A DNA stretch of 32,029 bases, taken from positions 1 to 32,029 of the forward strand of contig NZ_JACARC010000058.1 of assembly GCF_013386825.1 (NCBI RefSeq), written 5' to 3'. This stretch comes from Pseudomonas sp. IPO3778 (GTDB lineage Bacteria > Pseudomonadota > Gammaproteobacteria > Pseudomonadales > Pseudomonadaceae). Shown here piece after piece: positions 23,474 through 32,029 of the stretch (position 1 is its first letter; each line of letters opens with the position of its first letter). The position numbers and the translations under genes are program-made. Under the pieces are notes generated by a model. It saw nothing but the letters and a program-made list of their open reading frames with translations. It was not told where the DNA came from and did no database searches.

Positions 23474-24982
23474 ATGCGTATCCACGTCAGCTTCATCGAC
23501 CGCGTCGGCATCACCCAGGAAGTCCTGGCCTTGCTCGGTGGGCGCAATCTCAACCTGGATGCGGTGGAAATGGTGCCACCCAACGTCTACATCGACGCCC
23601 CGACCCTGAGCGCCAAGGTGCTGGACGAGCTGCGGGACGCGCTGTTCAGCGTGCGCGGCGTGCAAGCCGTGACCGTGGTCGACATCCTCCCCGGCCAGCG
23701 CCAGCACCTGCAACTCGACGCCCTGCTGGCCGCCATGACCGACCCGGTATTGGCCCTCGACAGCGCCGGCAAGATCCTGCTGGCCAACCCGGCCTTGATC
23801 GCGCTGTATGGCCGCGAGCCCGCCGGCGAAAGCATCAGCGAACTGTTCGATGACCCCACGCTGCTGGTCACCTTGCTCGAACACGGCTTTCGCCTGGCCC
23901 TGCGGGAAATCAACGTCAACGGCCAGACCCTGCTGCTGGACGCCACGCCGATCACCGACGCCGGCGCCCTGCTGACCCTGTACCAACCCAACCGCATCGG
24001 CGAACAACTGTCGGCGCTGCACCACGACCATGCCGAAGGGTTCGATGCGCTGCTGGGCGAGTCCCCGGCGATCCGTACCCTCAAGGCGCGGGCGCAACGG
24101 GTGGCGGCGCTGGACGCACCGTTGTTGATCCAGGGCGAGACCGGCACCGGCAAGGAACTGGTGGCCCGCGCCTGTCACGCCATCAGCGCGCGCCACAGTG
24201 CGCCGTTCCTGGCCCTGAACTGCGCGGCGCTGCCGGAAAACCTGGCCGAGAGCGAGCTGTTCGGCTACGCCCCCGGCGCCTTTACCGGCGCCCAGCGCGG
24301 CGGCAAGCCGGGGCTGATGGAACTGGCGAACCAGGGCACGGTGTTCCTCGACGAGATCGGCGAGATGTCGCCGTACTTGCAGGCCAAGCTGCTGCGTTTT
24401 CTCAACGACGGCAGCTTCCGTCGGGTGGGCGGCGACCGTGAGGTGAAGGTCAATGTGCGGATCCTCAGCGCCACCCACCGCGACCTGGAAAAGATGGTCA
24501 GCGAAGGCACCTTCCGCGAAGACCTGTTCTACCGCCTCAACGTGCTCAACGTCGAAGTGCCGCCCCTGCGCGAGCGCGGCCAGGACATCCTGCTGCTGGC
24601 GCGCTATTTCATGCAGCAGGCCTGTGCGCAGATCCAGCGCCCGGTCTGCCGCCTGGCGCCAGGCACCTACCCGGCACTGCTGGGCAACCGCTGGCCGGGC
24701 AACGTGCGGCAGTTGCAGAACGTGATCTTCCGCGCCGCCGCCATCTGCGAAAGCAGCCTGGTGGACATTGGCGACCTGGACATTGCCGGCACCTCGGTGG
24801 CGCGCCAGAGCGACGGTGAAGTCGACAGCCTGGAGCAGGCGGTGGAAGACTTCGAGCGCACCTTGCTGGAAAAGCTGTACGCCAGCTACCCATCCACGCG
24901 CCAACTGGCGAGCCGCCTGCAAACCTCCCACACCGCCATCGCCCACCGGCTGCGCAAATACGGCATTCCCAACAAGCCCTGA
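23474..24982 (+). CDS. gcsR: Sigma54 activator, TyrR-like GcsR
   Basis: 502 residues. An ACT domain covers about 1-70 (HVSFIDRVGITQEVLALLGG), a PAS domain about 80-185, an AAA+ domain about 193-430, and a Fis-like helix-turn-helix about 475-500 (TRQLASRLQTSHTAIAHRLR). The Walker A motif GETGTGKE begins at 221. GAFTGA (268-273) shows it can work with sigma54, unlike E. coli TyrR. Walker B is VFLDEIGE (290-297). In P. aeruginosa a TyrR-like protein, GcsR, activates the glycine cleavage operon; here the gene lies just upstream of gcvHP-sdaA-gcvT, with matching palindromes in between. Glycine is the expected ligand through the ACT domain. No clear ribosome binding site precedes the ATG. PhhR-type aromatic control is the alternative. 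Confidence 0.9.
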   Translation: MRIHVSFIDRVGITQEVLALLGGRNLNLDAVEMVPPNVYIDAPTLSAKVLDELRDALFSVRGVQAVTVVDILPGQRQHLQLDALLAAMTDPVLALDSAGKILLANPALIALYGREPAGESISELFDDPTLLVTLLEHGFRLALREINVNGQTLLLDATPITDAGALLTLYQPNRIGEQLSALHHDHAEGFDALLGESPAIRTLKARAQRVAALDAPLLIQGETGTGKELVARACHAISARHSAPFLALNCAALPENLAESELFGYAPGAFTGAQRGGKPGLMELANQGTVFLDEIGEMSPYLQAKLLRFLNDGSFRRVGGDREVKVNVRILSATHRDLEKMVSEGTFREDLFYRLNVLNVEVPPLRERGQDILLLARYFMQQACAQIQRPVCRLAPGTYPALLGNRWPGNVRQLQNVIFRAAAICESSLVDIGDLDIAGTSVARQSDGEVDSLEQAVEDFERTLLEKLYASYPSTRQLASRLQTSHTAIAHRLRKYGIPNKP

Positions 24983-24997
24983 GATCGCCTCCCCCCC

Positions 24998-25097
24998 TGT
25001 AGGAGCGAGCTTGCTCGCGAAAAACTCAAGCACACCGCATTCATCCAGGTTTCCCGCGTGATCGTTAGCGACCTTCGCGAGCAAGCTCGCTCCTACA
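24998..25097. repeat. REP doublet (REPIN) 7
   Basis: Perfect 24-bp arms (24998-25021 and 25074-25097) of the TGTAGGAGCGAGCTTGCTCG type. It lies between gcsR and its operator sites. Confidence 0.95.
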
Positions 25098-25130
25098 GAG
25101 GAGGCATTGCAGTTAAAAGCGACCTCCATC

Positions 25131-25167
25131 TGTACTGAAAGCGCTACAGTGGAATGATATCGATACA
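25131..25167 (+). promoter_or_regulatory. Two tandem GcsR-type operator sites
   Basis: TGTACTGAAAGCGCTACA (25131-25148) and TGGAATGATATCGATACA (25150-25167) are 18-bp imperfect palindromes whose centres are 19 bases apart. The right halves CGCTACA and CGATACA match the perfect site at 25231. This is the size and form reported for GcsR sites; binding is inferred. Confidence 0.65.
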
Positions 25168-25230
25168 CACCCCTTCAGCCGTCGCCATGCAAGGCTTTGA
25201 TCCTCATAGGCTTTTTTTCGCGCTTCAAGC

Positions 25231-25248
25231 TGTAGCGATATCGCTACA
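25231..25248 (+). promoter_or_regulatory. Perfect 18-bp GcsR-type palindrome
   Basis: TGTAGCGATATCGCTACA is a perfect palindrome. It lies about 66 bases upstream of the -24 element of the gcv promoter, where an enhancer-binding protein would act. Between the two lies an AT-rich stretch with the repeat TATTGTTTTATAACAATA, which may help DNA bending. Confidence 0.75.
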
Positions 25249-25312
25249 GCCACTGTTCGAACCTCGCCAATCAAAATCAATAACCTATTGTTTTATAACA
25301 ATAAATAAACAT

Positions 25313-25328
25313 TGGCCGCGATTTTGCT
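25313..25328 (+). promoter_or_regulatory. Sigma54 (-24/-12) promoter of the gcv operon
   Basis: TTGGCCGCGATTTTGCT has GG (25314-25315) and GC (25326-25327) exactly 10 bases apart, the defining sigma54 spacing. It lies about 60 bases before the gcvH ATG and downstream of the GcsR-type sites. Confidence 0.8.
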
Positions 25329-25388
25329 AAGTAACTCCCCATTATTCCAATCCCGTCCACCAGACGAATCTGGCCCTGAGGAGTTTCC

Positions 25389-25772
25389 ATGAGCGAGTTG
25401 CGCTTTACTGAAGATCACGAATGGCTGCGCGCCGAAGCCGACGGCAGCGTGACTGTGGGCATTACCGCTTTCGCGCAGAACGCGCTGGGTGATGTGGTTT
25501 TCGTGCAACTGCCGGAGCTGCAGTCCTACGACAAAGGGGCAGAAGCCTCCACCGTTGAATCAGTCAAAGCCGCCAGCGGCGTGTACATGCCGCTGGACGG
25601 CGAAGTCCTCGAAGTAAACGACAAGCTGGACGGCAGCCCCGAGCTGGTCAACGAAGACCCGATGGGCGAAGGCTGGTTCTTCCGCTTTAAACCGGCTGAT
25701 GCCGACGCAGTAGCTAAGCTGTTGGATCAGGATGCGTATGATCGCCTGATCAAAGCCAACGCTGAAGCCTGA
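25389..25772 (+). CDS. gcvH: Glycine cleavage system H protein
   Basis: The H protein is a lipoylated carrier that shuttles the aminomethyl group between the P, T and L proteins. It has 127 residues. The lipoyl Lys is Lys60 in TVESVKAASGVYMP. The N-terminus FTEDHEWLRAEADGSVTVGI and the G...V.EVN hairpin are conserved. TGAGGAG precedes the ATG. It is the first gene of the sigma54-driven operon and gcvP starts 10 bases after its stop. Confidence 0.97.
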   Translation: MSELRFTEDHEWLRAEADGSVTVGITAFAQNALGDVVFVQLPELQSYDKGAEASTVESVKAASGVYMPLDGEVLEVNDKLDGSPELVNEDPMGEGWFFRFKPADADAVAKLLDQDAYDRLIKANAEA

Positions 25773-25782
25773 GGAGCGCGCC

Positions 25783-28629
25783 ATGACTAATCTGACCACC
25801 GCCAACGAATTCATCGCCCGCCACATCGGCCCGCGCCAGGACGACGAGCAACACATGCTCGCCACCCTGGGCTTTGATTCCCTGGAAGCCCTGAGCGCCA
25901 GCGTGATCCCCGAAAGCATCAAGGGCACCGCCGTGCTGGGCCTGAGCGATGGCCTGAGCGAAGCCGATGCACTGGCTACGATCAAGGCCATTGCCGCCAA
26001 GAACGAGCTGTTCAAGACCTACATCGGCCAGGGCTACTACAACTGCCATACGCCGTCGCCGATCCTGCGCAACCTCCTGGAAAACCCGGCCTGGTACACC
26101 GCTTACACGCCTTACCAGCCTGAGATTTCCCAAGGCCGCCTGGAGTCGCTGCTGAACTTCCAGACGCTGATCAGCGACCTCACCGGCCTGCCGATCGCCA
26201 ACGCATCCTTGCTGGACGAAGCCACCGCCGCCGCCGAAGCCATGACCTTCTGCAAACGCCTGAGCAAGAACAAAAGCAGCAACGCGTTCTTTGCCTCGGC
26301 CCACAGCCACCCGCAAACCCTCGACGTGCTGCGCACCCGTGCCGAGCCCCTGGGCATCGACGTGGTCGTGGGCGACGAGCGTGAACTGACCGACGTCAGC
26401 GCCTTCTTCGGCGCCCTGCTGCAATACCCGGCCAGCAACGGTGACGTGTTCGACTACCGTGAACTGACCGAGCGCTTCCACGCCGCCAACGCCCTGGTGG
26501 CCGTGGCCGCCGACCTGCTGGCCCTGACCCTGCTGACCCCGCCGGGCGAATTCGGGGCTGACGTGGCCATCGGCAGCGCACAACGCTTTGGCGTACCGCT
26601 GGGCTTCGGTGGCCCGCACGCGGCGTACTTCTCCACCAAGGATGCGTTCAAGCGCGACATGCCCGGCCGTCTGGTCGGCGTGTCCGTCGACCGTTTCGGC
26701 AAGCCGGCCCTGCGCCTGGCCATGCAGACCCGCGAGCAACATATCCGCCGCGAGAAAGCCACCAGCAACATCTGCACCGCCCAGGTATTGCTCGCCAACA
26801 TCGCCAGCATGTACGCCGTGTACCACGGCCCTCAAGGCCTGACCCAGATCGCCAACCGCATTCATCACCTGACCGCGATCTTCGCCAAAGGCTTGAGCAC
26901 ATTGGGCCTGGCAGTTGAACAAGCCCACTTCTTCGACACCCTGACCATCAAGACCGGCGCGCACACCGCCGCCCTGCACGATCAGGCCCGCGCCCAGCGC
27001 ATCAACCTGCGTGTAGTGGATGGCGAGCGTCTTGGCCTGTCGGTGGACGAAACCACCTCCCAAGCCGACATTGAAACCCTGTGGAGCGTGTTTGCCGGTG
27101 GCAAAGCCCTGCCGGACTTCGCCGCCCTCGCCGCCAGCGTTGAAAGCACCCTGCCGGCCGCGCTGCTGCGTCAGTCGCCGATCCTCAGCCACCCGGTGTT
27201 CAACCGTTATCACTCCGAAACCGAGCTGATGCGCTACCTGCGCAAACTGGCCGACAAGGACCTGGCCCTGGATCGCACCATGATCCCGCTGGGCTCCTGC
27301 ACCATGAAGCTCAACGCCGCCAGCGAAATGATCCCGGTGACCTGGGCTGAATTCGGAGCCCTGCACCCGTTCGCGCCCGCCTCGCAAAGCGCCGGCTACC
27401 AGCAACTGACCACCGAACTGGAAGCCATGCTCTGCGCGGCCACCGGTTACGACGCGATTTCCCTGCAACCGAACGCCGGTTCCCAGGGCGAATACGCCGG
27501 CCTGTTGGCGATTCGCGCCTATCACCAGAGCCGTGGCGAAGAGCGCCGCGACATCTGCCTGATCCCCTCGTCGGCCCACGGCACCAACCCGGCCACGGCC
27601 AACATGGCCGGCATGCGTGTTGTGGTCACCGCGTGCGATGCCCGCGGTAACGTCGACATCGAAGACCTGCGTGCCAAGGCTATCGAGCACCGCGAGCACC
27701 TCGCGGCGCTGATGATCACCTACCCGTCGACCCACGGCGTGTTCGAAGAAGGCATCCGCGAAATCTGCGGGATCATTCACGACAACGGCGGCCAGGTGTA
27801 CATCGACGGCGCCAACATGAACGCGATGGTCGGCCTGTGCGCCCCGGGCAAGTTCGGCGGCGACGTGTCCCACCTGAACCTGCACAAGACCTTCTGCATT
27901 CCCCACGGCGGTGGCGGCCCGGGCGTTGGCCCGATTGGCGTCAAATCCCACCTCACGCCGTTCCTGCCGGGCCATGCGGCCATGGAACGCAAGGAAGGCG
28001 CGGTCTGCGCCGCACCGTTCGGCAGCGCGAGCATTCTGCCGATCACCTGGATGTACATCAGCATGATGGGCGGCGCGGGCCTCAAGCGCGCTTCGCAGTT
28101 GGCGATCCTGAATGCCAACTACATTTCCCGCCGCCTGGAAGAGCACTACCCGGTGCTGTACACCGGCAGCAACGGCCTGGTGGCCCACGAATGCATCCTC
28201 GACCTGCGCCCGTTGAAAGACAGCAGCGGCATCAGCGTGGATGACGTGGCCAAGCGCCTGATCGACTTCGGCTTCCACGCGCCGACCATGTCGTTCCCGG
28301 TGGCCGGCACCTTGATGATCGAGCCGACCGAAAGCGAATCCCGGGAAGAACTGGACCGCTTCTGCGACGCCATGATCGCCATCCGCGAAGAAATCCGCGC
28401 GGTGGAGAACGGCACGCTGGACAAGGACGACAACCCGCTGAAAAACGCACCCCACACCGCAGCGGAACTGGTGGGCGAATGGAGCCACCCGTACAGCCGT
28501 GAACAAGCGGTGTACCCGGTGGCGTCGCTGATCGAAGCCAAGTACTGGCCGCCGGTTGGCCGGGTCGACAACGTGTTTGGTGATCGCAACCTCGTGTGCG
28601 CGTGCCCGTCGATCGAAAGCTACGCGTAA
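25783..28629 (+). CDS. gcvP: Glycine dehydrogenase (decarboxylating), P protein
   Basis: The P protein decarboxylates glycine with PLP and passes the aminomethyl group to lipoyl-GcvH. It is the single-chain type of 948 residues, with an N-terminal half (FIARHIGPRQDDEQHMLATL) and a catalytic C-terminal half. The PLP Lys is Lys702 in SHLNLHKTFCIPHGGGGPG. The glycine-rich MTYPSTHGVFEEGI and IDGANMNAMVG segments are seen. GAGG precedes the ATG. In P. aeruginosa glyA2 follows this gene; here a nested REP doublet and then sdaA follow. Confidence 0.97.
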   Translation: MTNLTTANEFIARHIGPRQDDEQHMLATLGFDSLEALSASVIPESIKGTAVLGLSDGLSEADALATIKAIAAKNELFKTYIGQGYYNCHTPSPILRNLLENPAWYTAYTPYQPEISQGRLESLLNFQTLISDLTGLPIANASLLDEATAAAEAMTFCKRLSKNKSSNAFFASAHSHPQTLDVLRTRAEPLGIDVVVGDERELTDVSAFFGALLQYPASNGDVFDYRELTERFHAANALVAVAADLLALTLLTPPGEFGADVAIGSAQRFGVPLGFGGPHAAYFSTKDAFKRDMPGRLVGVSVDRFGKPALRLAMQTREQHIRREKATSNICTAQVLLANIASMYAVYHGPQGLTQIANRIHHLTAIFAKGLSTLGLAVEQAHFFDTLTIKTGAHTAALHDQARAQRINLRVVDGERLGLSVDETTSQADIETLWSVFAGGKALPDFAALAASVESTLPAALLRQSPILSHPVFNRYHSETELMRYLRKLADKDLALDRTMIPLGSCTMKLNAASEMIPVTWAEFGALHPFAPASQSAGYQQLTTELEAMLCAATGYDAISLQPNAGSQGEYAGLLAIRAYHQSRGEERRDICLIPSSAHGTNPATANMAGMRVVVTACDARGNVDIEDLRAKAIEHREHLAALMITYPSTHGVFEEGIREICGIIHDNGGQVYIDGANMNAMVGLCAPGKFGGDVSHLNLHKTFCIPHGGGGPGVGPIGVKSHLTPFLPGHAAMERKEGAVCAAPFGSASILPITWMYISMMGGAGLKRASQLAILNANYISRRLEEHYPVLYTGSNGLVAHECILDLRPLKDSSGISVDDVAKRLIDFGFHAPTMSFPVAGTLMIEPTESESREELDRFCDAMIAIREEIRAVENGTLDKDDNPLKNAPHTAAELVGEWSHPYSREQAVYPVASLIEAKYWPPVGRVDNVFGDRNLVCACPSIESYA

Positions 28630-28651
28630 CCTGAGGATATAACTCGGTCAG

Positions 28652-28771
28652 TGTGGGAGCTGGCTTTTGTGGGAGCTGGCTTGCCTGCGATGCAAGCACC
28701 TCGGTCTATCCGGTAGACCCGGGTGATGCTATCGCAGGCAAGCCAGCTCCCACACAAGCCCGGCTCCCACA
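28652..28771. repeat. Nested REP doublet (REPIN) 8
   Basis: The inner doublet has 24-bp perfect arms (28668-28691 and 28731-28754). It lies inside an outer partial pair: TGTGGGAGCTGGCTT at 28652-28666 and AAGCCCGGCTCCCACA at 28756-28771. It occupies most of the gcvP-sdaA gap. Confidence 0.92.
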
Positions 28772-28818
28772 TTTGGACCGAGTACATCCGATCAATAATA
28801 AGAAACCGGAGAACAACC

Positions 28819-30195
<1,377 letters not shown>

Positions 30196-30234
30196 CGCCC
30201 ACCAGCGCGTCCGCACGTTTTTCAGGAGCTGAAT

Positions 30235-31359
30235 ATGTCCACCGAAACCCTGTTGAAAACCCCGTTGCACGCCCTGCACATCGAGCTGGGCGCACGCATG
30301 GTGCCCTTTGCCGGCTACGACATGCCGGTGCAATACCCGCTGGGCGTGATGAAGGAACACCTGCACACCCGTGAACAGGCCGGGTTGTTCGATGTGTCGC
30401 ACATGGGCCAGATCCGCCTGACCGGCGCGGGTGCCGCCAAGGCCCTGGAAAGCCTGGTGCCTGTAGACATCATCGACCTGCCGGTGGGCATGCAGCGCTA
30501 CGCGATGTTCACCAACAAACAAGGCGGCATCCTGGATGACCTGATGGTGGCCAACCTGGGTAACGACGAACTGTTCCTGGTGGTGAACGCTGCCTGCAAG
30601 GACCAGGACCTGGCCCACCTGCGTCAGCACATTGGTGACCAGTGCACCATCGAGCCGCTGTTCGAGGAACGCGCCCTGCTGGCCCTGCAAGGCCCGGCCG
30701 CCGTCAGCGTACTGGCGCGCCTGGCGCCGGAGGTCAAGCACATGACCTTCATGCAATTCGCGCCGACCCGCCTGCTGGGCGTGGACTGCTACGTCAGCCG
30801 CTCGGGCTACACCGGCGAAGACGGGTTCGAAATCTCGGTACCGGCCGCCAGTGCCGAAGCCCTGGCCCGCAGCCTGCTGGCCGAAACCGAAGTGCAGGCC
30901 ATCGGCCTGGGCGCCCGCGACTCCCTGCGCCTGGAAGCTGGCCTGTGCCTCTACGGTCATGACATGAACACCGAGACCACTCCGATTGAAGCCAGCCTGT
31001 TGTGGGCGATCTCCAAGGCCCGTCGTGCTGATGGCGCGCGTGCCGGTGGCTTCCCGGGCGCCGACGCGATCTTTACCCAGCAACAAACCGGAGTGAGCCG
31101 CAAACGTGTGGGCCTGTTGCCGCAAGAGCGCACACCGGTACGTGAAGGCGCAGAAATCGTCGACGAGCACGGCACCGTGATCGGCAGCGTCTGCAGCGGC
31201 GGTTTTGGCCCGAGCCTTGGTGGCCCATTGGCCATGGGTTACCTGGACAGCGCATTCATCGCACTGGACACCGAAGTGTCTGCGTTGGTACGTGGGAAAA
31301 AGGTGCCGCTTCGTGTAAGTAAAATGCCATTCGTGCCACAACGTTACTACCGTGGTTGA
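30235..31359 (+). CDS. gcvT: Glycine cleavage T protein (aminomethyltransferase)
   Basis: The T protein transfers the methylene group from aminomethyl-lipoyl GcvH to tetrahydrofolate and releases ammonia. It has 374 residues. Family motifs are MVPFAGYDMPVQYPLGVMKE, GLFDVSHMGQIRLTG, SRSGYTGEDGFEISVP and LRLEAGLCLYGHDMN. The Asp of VPVDIIDLPVGMQRYAMF lies near the folate site. CAGGAG precedes the ATG. It is the last gene of the operon and is followed by overlapping hairpins. Confidence 0.96.
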   Translation: MSTETLLKTPLHALHIELGARMVPFAGYDMPVQYPLGVMKEHLHTREQAGLFDVSHMGQIRLTGAGAAKALESLVPVDIIDLPVGMQRYAMFTNKQGGILDDLMVANLGNDELFLVVNAACKDQDLAHLRQHIGDQCTIEPLFEERALLALQGPAAVSVLARLAPEVKHMTFMQFAPTRLLGVDCYVSRSGYTGEDGFEISVPAASAEALARSLLAETEVQAIGLGARDSLRLEAGLCLYGHDMNTETTPIEASLLWAISKARRADGARAGGFPGADAIFTQQQTGVSRKRVGLLPQERTPVREGAEIVDEHGTVIGSVCSGGFGPSLGGPLAMGYLDSAFIALDTEVSALVRGKKVPLRVSKMPFVPQRYYRG

Positions 31360-31376
31360 TTGACTGTTCCTATAAG

Positions 31377-31435
31377 TAACGCGGTTGCGTTAACGTGCAC
31401 TAATCTGTAACGCAACCGCCACATTAAAGTGCACT
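31377..31435 (+). terminator. Overlapping alternative hairpins after gcvT
   Basis: GCGGTTGCGTTA (31381-31392) pairs perfectly with TAACGCAACCGC (31408-31419). The segment GCGTTA can instead pair with TAACGC (31377-31382). A direct repeat TTAA(C/A)GTGCACT occurs at 31390-31401 and 31424-31435. No T-run follows either hairpin. Confidence 0.6.
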
Positions 31436-31748
31436 GTCGATAGTCAATGTTATGTTCAGTCACCTATAACAAGTGACCAACTCTATCGAATAAACGGGAT
31501 CCACATTGTTGACCGAAGTGTCACAAAGCCGAGTAAACGCTGGGCTTTTCCCGGGGCTTGTTTTTTCTGTCTTAGTTGGCGTAGAGTTTGCCCACTGTGT
31601 TTGCATGGGTCGCTTGGAACCTGGACCTGGGCAGTAGCCAAAGTTTGCTACAACCCGTTCGACGTCTCTTACTTTCCTGCAACCCAGCCCAGTACTCTTT
31701 CATGTGAAAGGGGCTGTCATTAATTTTTTGCGTCAAGGAAATAAGAAA
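31436..31748 (+). other. Gap holding the cold-shock gene promoter and leader
   Basis: No gene is seen here. The end nearest the cold-shock gene probably forms a long 5' leader, as is usual for such genes, and includes an AT-rich stretch before the AAGGAA ribosome binding site. I could not place a promoter with confidence. A 134-residue open frame on the minus strand at 31572-31976 overlaps the cold-shock gene and looks like a shadow. Confidence 0.5.
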
Positions 31749-31961
31749 ATGGCTGATCGTCAGAGCGGTACCGTCAAGTGGTTTAACGACGAAAAAGGGT
31801 TTGGTTTTATCACTCCAGAAAGCGGTCCGGATCTGTTCGTCCACTTCCGCGCTATTCAGGGCAACGGCTTCAAAAGCCTGAAAGAAGGCCAGAAAGTGAC
31901 CTTCATCGCGGTGCAAGGCCAAAAAGGCATGCAAGCCGACGAGGTACAAGCAGAGGGTTGA
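31749..31961 (+). CDS. Cold-shock domain protein (CspA/CapB type)
   Basis: This 70-residue single-domain nucleic acid chaperone opens RNA secondary structure in the cytoplasm. RNP1 is KGFGFI and RNP2 is LFVHF, with the typical SGTVKWFNDEKG start. AAGGAA lies 8 bases before the ATG. An upstream in-frame codon at 31704 would add 15 residues the family lacks. Similar Pseudomonas proteins are called CapB or CspA; which paralogue this is cannot be told. Confidence 0.95.
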   Translation: MADRQSGTVKWFNDEKGFGFITPESGPDLFVHFRAIQGNGFKSLKEGQKVTFIAVQGQKGMQADEVQAEG

Positions 31962-31974
31962 TCTCTTCTGCGAC

Positions 31975-32008
31975 AAAAAGCCCCTGATATGACATCAGGG
32001 GCTTTTTT
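31975..32008 (+). terminator. Strong intrinsic terminator after the cold-shock gene
   Basis: GCCCCTGAT (31980-31988) pairs with ATCAGGGGC (31994-32002) around a 5-base loop, followed by TTTTTT and preceded by A-runs, so it may work in both directions. Confidence 0.95.
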
Positions 32009-32029
32009 ATGGTTCTTCACGGAATCCCG

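Noticed and set aside
23381..25168. 595-residue open frame on the minus strand
   Set aside because: It is antisense to gcsR and runs through REP doublets; no family features.
25750..28506. 918-residue open frame on the minus strand
   Set aside because: It is the antisense shadow of gcvP, with low-complexity Gly/Gln/Val/His composition and no recognisable motif.
28756..28771. Alternative IS110 target in the outer REP arm
   Set aside because: The left side is GCCCGG next to CT, one base out of register with the guide, so it is not a full match.
3054..28771. Repeated palindromes considered as a CRISPR array
   Set aside because: The copies are scattered singly between genes over 26 kb, have inverted rather than direct arms, and lack regular spacers and cas genes.
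31572..31976. 134-residue open frame on the minus strand over the cold-shock gene and leader
   Set aside because: It overlaps a certain cold-shock gene in full and shows no homology I recognise.

Overview
The window is a chromosomal segment of a fluorescent-group Pseudomonas. I judge this from high-GC coding with short gaps, the ADI operon order arcD-arcA-arcB-arcC, a TyrR-like activator beside a glycine-cleavage operon, a CpxR/CpxP/CpxA locus, and many REP doublets of the type common in P. fluorescens. No phage, plasmid or CRISPR signature was seen. The only clear mobile gene is one IS110-family element.

Layout. 21-3022: an aromatic amino acid permease (leftward), then a rightward pair made of a 45-residue acidic peptide gene and a metal-peptidase-like (M29-like) gene with a perfect hairpin between them. 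This pair looks like a minimal, undescribed peptide-maturation (RiPP-like) cassette. 3184-9493: a leftward housekeeping block (nuclease/phosphatase Rnm, YciO-type protein, ScpA, ScpB, DUF1289, RluB), split between scpB and the DUF1289 gene by the IS110 element. 9581-13820: YciB, YciI, a small membrane coiled-coil protein, then cpxR, cpxP (with an upstream CpxR-type box) and cpxA. 13861-16197: a CoA-transferase family III protein whose halves appear in swapped order, and a leftward AlkA-type glycosylase. 16200-23288: two divergent ArcD-type antiporters, the rightward one heading arcDABC plus a DUF5064 gene, with an ANR-like box placed correctly for the arcD promoter. 23474-31359: the sigma54 activator gcsR, three 18-bp operator-like palindromes, a -24/-12 promoter, then gcvH-gcvP-sdaA-gcvT. 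31749-31961: a cold-shock protein gene with a long leader and a strong terminator.

The most striking signal is in the IS110 element (4935-6177). Its 210-bp left end folds on paper into a 5' hairpin plus two internal-loop hairpins, the architecture of a bridge RNA. The first loop carries guides matching the flanking REP target on both sides of a CT core. The second carries guides matching the element's own right and left ends around the same CT core. Removing the element restores a REP palindrome with 25-bp perfect arms, so the insertion point is fixed to the base.

Eight REP doublets punctuate the gaps between genes. They lie between or after operon members and in two cases share nearly identical spacers. 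No tRNA or rRNA gene was recognised.
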